DNA of 64,000 nt, from positions 744,001 through 808,000 of the forward strand of contig NZ_CP145886.1 in assembly GCF_038049935.1 (NCBI RefSeq). The letters are read 5' to 3'. The position numbers were made by a program, and so were the translations under genes. The notes beneath the pieces are model-generated. The model ran no database searches. It saw nothing but the letters and a program-made list of their open reading frames with translations, and was not told the origin of the DNA. Of the stretch, positions 60,945 through 64,000 are shown one piece after another; the first letter of the stretch is position 1; each line of letters opens with the position of its first letter. The DNA is from Rossellomorea sp. y25 (GTDB taxonomy: Bacteria > Bacillota > Bacilli > Bacillales > Bacillaceae_B).

Positions 60945-61847
60945 CTAATGATTGTTTTCTTCAGAAATTTCTTTTAGCCGGCTTTTTCGAAAATCCCAAT
61001 TATTTAAGAAGTCGCAAAAAGCTTTGATCAGCACGTTATTGGAGTATTCTTTCTTGTAAATTAACCAGGTTTGCCGTTTCACATGCTCCCCTTCTTTTGT
61101 TAAGCAGGGTGTTTTGAAGAGGTCTTCATCCTCCTCCAATAATATGTTGGGGAGAATAGCATAGCCCAAGCCGTTTAATACCATTTCTTTACACGTTTCC
61201 ATATTGTCTACTCTCATCGTGATGGATGGGGGCGATACATAATTTTCTGTCCACCAGTTATCGATCAATGTTTTTAATGAGGTGTCCGTGTTGTAGTAAA
61301 TCCTTGGGAGATTCGCCAGGTTACTCAGATCAATAGGTTTCTTGGATACAATGAGTAAGTTTTCTTCCATGAGTAATTGTTTTTCTTGAGAAAGCTTATA
61401 GTTGCCCCTGAGGATTCCCAGCTGTGTTTGTTCTTTGAAAATGGAGTTGATGACTTCTTCACTCCACCCGGTTTTGACATGGAATTCCACTAAGGGAAAC
61501 TGTTTGGTGAACTCACCCAGGATAGGAGGGAGTTTGTAGCGGGAAAAAATGCTGGAAGCACTGATTCTTAACGTTCCTTGAATCTTGTTCTCAAAGTTTA
61601 GGACATGTTCTTTTACTTTTTGGAACTCTTTCTGCATGTTCATGGCGTATTGGACCAGGTATTCACCTTGTGGGGTAAAAGCGACGCCCCTATGGCCCCG
61701 GGAGACAATTTTCACGCCGAACTCTTCTTCCAGCTTTTTTAGTCTATAGGTTACCGCAGGTTGTGAGCTTCTTAAGGCTTCAGCGGCTTTGGTAATATTT
61801 TTGTGTTCGAATAACAAAGTCAATAAATCCCAGTCGAATTGATCCAT
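60945..61847 (-). CDS. LysR-family regulator
   Basis: A 300-residue LysR protein. The N-terminal winged helix is LLTLFEHKNITKAAEALRSSQPAVTYRLKKLEEEFGVKIVSR, followed by a periplasmic-binding-fold effector domain (GTLRISASSIFSRYKLPPIL and so on). It is divergent from the prpF-like gene with 161 bp between, so it most likely controls the prpF-tctC cluster in response to a tricarboxylate-type effector. AGGAGGCTGTC precedes ATG 61847. Confidence 0.88.
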   Translation of the reverse strand: MDQFDWDLLTLLFEHKNITKAAEALRSSQPAVTYRLKKLEEEFGVKIVSRGHRGVAFTPQGEYLVQYAMNMQKEFQKVKEHVLNFENKIQGTLRISASSIFSRYKLPPILGEFTKQFPLVEFHVKTGWSEEVINSIFKEQTQLGILRGNYKLSQEKQLLMEENLLIVSKKPIDLSNLANLPRIYYNTDTSLKTLIDNWWTENYVSPPSITMRVDNMETCKEMVLNGLGYAILPNILLEEDEDLFKTPCLTKEGEHVKRQTWLIYKKEYSNNVLIKAFCDFLNNWDFRKSRLKEISEENNH

Positions 61848-61897
61848 GACAGCCTCCTGGAGTTGTTGATGTTAGTGGTTTTAGGGAATGATATAAA

Positions 61898-61977
61898 AAT
61901 ATTTTATCGTATATTATAAAAAATAAATATTTTATTTATTTCTCTTCCTTGAATATACTCTTCTTATACCATGGTAT
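61898..61977. promoter_or_regulatory. Candidate LysR operator region
   Basis: AATATTTTAT occurs twice (61898-61907, 61926-61935) and ATACCATGGTAT is a perfect palindrome at 61966-61977, in the divergent LysR/prpF promoter region. Assignment is by position only. Confidence 0.35.
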
Positions 61978-62008
61978 CAATTAATTTTTTAAGAAGGTGC
62001 ATGACAGA

Positions 62009-63163
62009 GTGAACATTCATGGTCAATTATATAAACTGCCAAGCGTTTTAATGAGGGGTGGGACGAGTAAAGGGTTAATTTTCAAAGATATGGATCTGCC
62101 AAAGGATGACAAAGACAGGGATTACGTCATAACCAAAATTTATGGAAGTTCTAAAAATGGACAGATTGACGGCATCGGAGGGGGAACGCCTCTCACAAGT
62201 AAGGTTGCCATAGTGGGGGTAACGGATAAACCGGAATGTGATATTTATTATACATTCGGTCAGGTTAGTACAAATAGTCAGAATATTGATTATAATGTGA
62301 CTTGTGGAAATATGGCTTCGGCTGTCGGATTATTTGCAGTCGAAGAAGGCCTGGTCAAAATCAATGAAGGGATGACGAGGGTAAGGATTTATAATACCAA
62401 TACCAAGCGGGTGATGGAAGTGGAAGTACCCGTCAAGGATGGACATGTCATCTATGAGGGGGATTTCTCTATAGCCGGAGTTTCGGGAACGGGATCATGC
62501 ATTATGGTCAACTTCCTGGATTTCGGGGGATCCTACACGGGGGATTTGCTTCCGACGGGGAATGTAGTGGATATCATCCAGCTCGAGGATGGGAGCATGG
62601 TGGAAGTGACGATCATTGATGTTGGAAATATTCTGGTCTTCCTTCACGCTTCTGATATTGGGTTAAAAGGAATTGAACTTTCAGGGGAAATCAATCAACC
62701 ATCTGTGCAAAAAAGAATTGAAGAAGTCAGAGTGAAATGCGGCAGACTTATTGGATTATTTCAGGAAGGGGAGGTTGTCACACCTGAAACTCATGCTCTC
62801 CCAAAGGTAGCCATTATTTCTCCAGCAACCGAGTATACGGATGAAAATGGGGAAGTGGTCAAGAGCGACAACATAGACATCGTAGCCCGATATATCGCAA
62901 TGGGAACACTGCATCGTGCATTTGCAGTCAGCGGCGCCATTGGGCTCGGCACTGCTTGCAAGATACCCGGATCCCTTCCTCATTCACTTATCTCAGAAGG
63001 CAAGGATGAAATCAACATCGGCCATCCGACCGGAACAATCCTTGTTCATGTCAGCGTAAGGAAAGAGAATTCTACTTATAAGCTTGTAAGAGGCGGAATA
63101 GGAAGAACGGCAAGAAGGATCATGGAAGGACATACTTTGATACCCATTGAATTGATGGGTTGA
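62009..63163 (+). CDS. PrpF-family isomerase
   Basis: A PrpF-family protein of about 384 residues (diaminopimelate-epimerase-like double fold). Diagnostic stretches are LPSVLMRGGTSKGLIF, GIGGGTPLTSKVAIV, NVTCGNMASAVGLFAVEEGLV and HPTGTILVHV. PrpF enzymes isomerise cis/trans-aconitate-type substrates (2-methylaconitate, or oxalomesaconate in relatives), working in propionate or aromatic catabolism. No acnD or prpC is present here. GTG 62009, eleven bases after AAGAAGG, is my preferred start; GTG 61997 overlaps that site. Confidence 0.85.
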   Translation: MNIHGQLYKLPSVLMRGGTSKGLIFKDMDLPKDDKDRDYVITKIYGSSKNGQIDGIGGGTPLTSKVAIVGVTDKPECDIYYTFGQVSTNSQNIDYNVTCGNMASAVGLFAVEEGLVKINEGMTRVRIYNTNTKRVMEVEVPVKDGHVIYEGDFSIAGVSGTGSCIMVNFLDFGGSYTGDLLPTGNVVDIIQLEDGSMVEVTIIDVGNILVFLHASDIGLKGIELSGEINQPSVQKRIEEVRVKCGRLIGLFQEGEVVTPETHALPKVAIISPATEYTDENGEVVKSDNIDIVARYIAMGTLHRAFAVSGAIGLGTACKIPGSLPHSLISEGKDEINIGHPTGTILVHVSVRKENSTYKLVRGGIGRTARRIMEGHTLIPIELMG

Positions 63164-63179
63164 TAAGTATCGAAAAAAA

Positions 63180-63193
63180 TTAAAGCGTTTACA
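63180..63193 (+). promoter_or_regulatory. Candidate cre site (CcpA)
   Basis: TTAAAGCGTTTACA matches the cre consensus TGWAANCGNTNWCA at all but the second position. It lies between prpF and the TctC-type gene, where CcpA could block transcription of the transporter when preferred carbon is present. Confidence 0.5.
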
Positions 63194-63208
63194 AAGGGGA
63201 GAATTACA

Positions 63209-64000
63209 TTGAAAAGAAAACTTGTACTGATTGTCATTTTACTCGCAGGGCTCATCATAGCAGGCTGCAGCTCAAATAAATCTGCTGCAGGAAGTCAGGA
63301 TTACCCCAAAAGACCGGTCGAGTTAGTTGTTCCTTTTGGTGAAGGGAGTGCCAGTGATACATTTGCCAGAAAATTTGCTGAAATCATGTCCAAAGATATG
63401 AAGAAACCCCTTCAACCTGTCAATAAAGATGGCAGCGGCGGTCTGGTGGGAATGGTGTACGCACACGGCCAGGCGAATGATGGGTATACGGTGCTTGAGG
63501 TTACGCCTTCACATGTGATTGCAGATGTGCTCGGAAAAGGGGAGGGTCTGACGTTCATGGATGAGTTTGAACCACTTGCCCGCATTCAATCAGATATATA
63601 TGTTCTATCTGTGCCCGCGAATAGTGATTTAAAAAGTTTTGATGAACTGGTGAAAAAGGGGAAAGAAAAAGAGATCACCTTCGCAGGCGTCAGTCCAGGT
63701 GGTTTGGATGATATGACCCTGAATGCTTTAGCTGATGCTACAGGTGTCAAAGTAAAGTTCATTCCTTACGGGTCAGGATCGGAAGTGAAGGCAGCGGTAC
63801 TTGGTGGGGAAGTGGACGTATACTTAGACAAGTTGATCAATACGGTCGGATACATCAAAGATGGCAAGGTCAAGCCGTTGGTTGTTTTGAATGACGAACG
63901 TATCGCCAAAATTGACGAGTTAAAAGACACGCCTACAACAGTGGAAAAAGGCTATGATGTCACAATCGGATCCTGGAGGGGATTCGTGGTCAAAAAGGGG
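63209..64000 (+). CDS. TctC-type substrate-binding lipoprotein (partial)
   Basis: The right edge cuts this gene after 264 codons. TTG 63209 follows AAAGGGGAGAA. The product has a lipoprotein signal (VLIVILLAGLIIAGC) and the tripartite tricarboxylate transporter binding-protein pattern: YPKRPVELVVPFGEGSASDTFARKFAE, DGSGGLVGMVYAHGQANDGYT, VKFIPYGSGSEVKAAVLGGEVDVYL. It would bind a di- or tricarboxylate and pass it to TctA/TctB encoded further right. Partner of the PrpF enzyme and LysR regulator. Confidence 0.9.
   Translation, partial: MKRKLVLIVILLAGLIIAGCSSNKSAAGSQDYPKRPVELVVPFGEGSASDTFARKFAEIMSKDMKKPLQPVNKDGSGGLVGMVYAHGQANDGYTVLEVTPSHVIADVLGKGEGLTFMDEFEPLARIQSDIYVLSVPANSDLKSFDELVKKGKEKEITFAGVSPGGLDDMTLNALADATGVKVKFIPYGSGSEVKAAVLGGEVDVYLDKLINTVGYIKDGKVKPLVVLNDERIAKIDELKDTPTTVEKGYDVTIGSWRGFVVKKG

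Overview
The window is chromosomal DNA from a spore-forming member of the Bacillaceae (Firmicutes). The evidence is two GerA-type germinant-receptor operons, strong AGGAGG-type ribosome binding sites with frequent TTG and GTG starts, a Tat-dependent PhoD/PhoX phosphatase module, an LXG toxin locus, a class D sortase with its acidic surface protein, a yybP-ykoY riboswitch before a TerC gene, and Bacillaceae families such as DUF3231, YitT and YxjI. Gene content resembles Bacillus/Rossellomorea-like genomes, but the species cannot be fixed from this sequence. I see no rRNA, tRNA, CRISPR array, prophage or intact transposase.

Layout. 0.2-5.7 kb: an RRNPP-like regulator, then a ger operon (gerA-gerB-gerC, minus strand) followed by a small two-helix gene carrying an amber stop. 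6.3-16.9 kb: a transporter, a small HhH protein, an AlkD-like protein, a PIN toxin with a 55-residue partner, an HTH/membrane-protein/CPBP cluster, a permease, a DinB-RidA-PaiB cluster, and a secreted cyanophycinase behind a sigma-54-type promoter. 17.2-21.1 kb: a second ger operon, followed by a 306-bp inverted-repeat-bounded element. 21.8-26.0 kb: DUF3231, Lrp/AsnC, MBL-fold and YitT genes, plus a frameshifted copy of the YitT 3' end. 26.06-28.9 kb: an AT-rich block bounded by related 20-23 bp repeats, in which three genes are separated by short palindromic repeats.

29-37.3 kb: DinB, then a divergent DeoR regulator and a six-gene 2-aminoethylphosphonate operon (ABC transporter, phnW, phnX, probable pbfA). 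37.4-46 kb is accessory: gene fragments, a hairpin array, the LXG/TNT toxin-immunity locus, and the sortase/acidic surface protein pair. 46.4-50.8 kb: phoD-tatC-phoX-tatA. The phn and phoD operons share a promoter layout (TTTACA repeats about 11 bp apart, then 9 nt, then TATACT), which suggests joint PhoP control: one operon takes up and cleaves phosphonate, the other releases phosphate from esters outside the cell. 51-64 kb: TerC with its riboswitch, a large Vpr-type subtilase with a dockerin-like C-terminus, YciI, dihydroxyacetone kinase, fasciclin and YxjI-like proteins, and a LysR/PrpF/TctC-type cluster that runs off the right edge.

Recurrent decay and duplication mark the window. Two partial copies consist of the 3' end plus terminator of genes that are also present intact here (YitT, DhaL), a DinB-like 5' fragment is present, and three small genes are interrupted by stops or a frameshift. 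A dispersed hairpin family built on GGGACGGTTC is concentrated between 37 and 61 kb.
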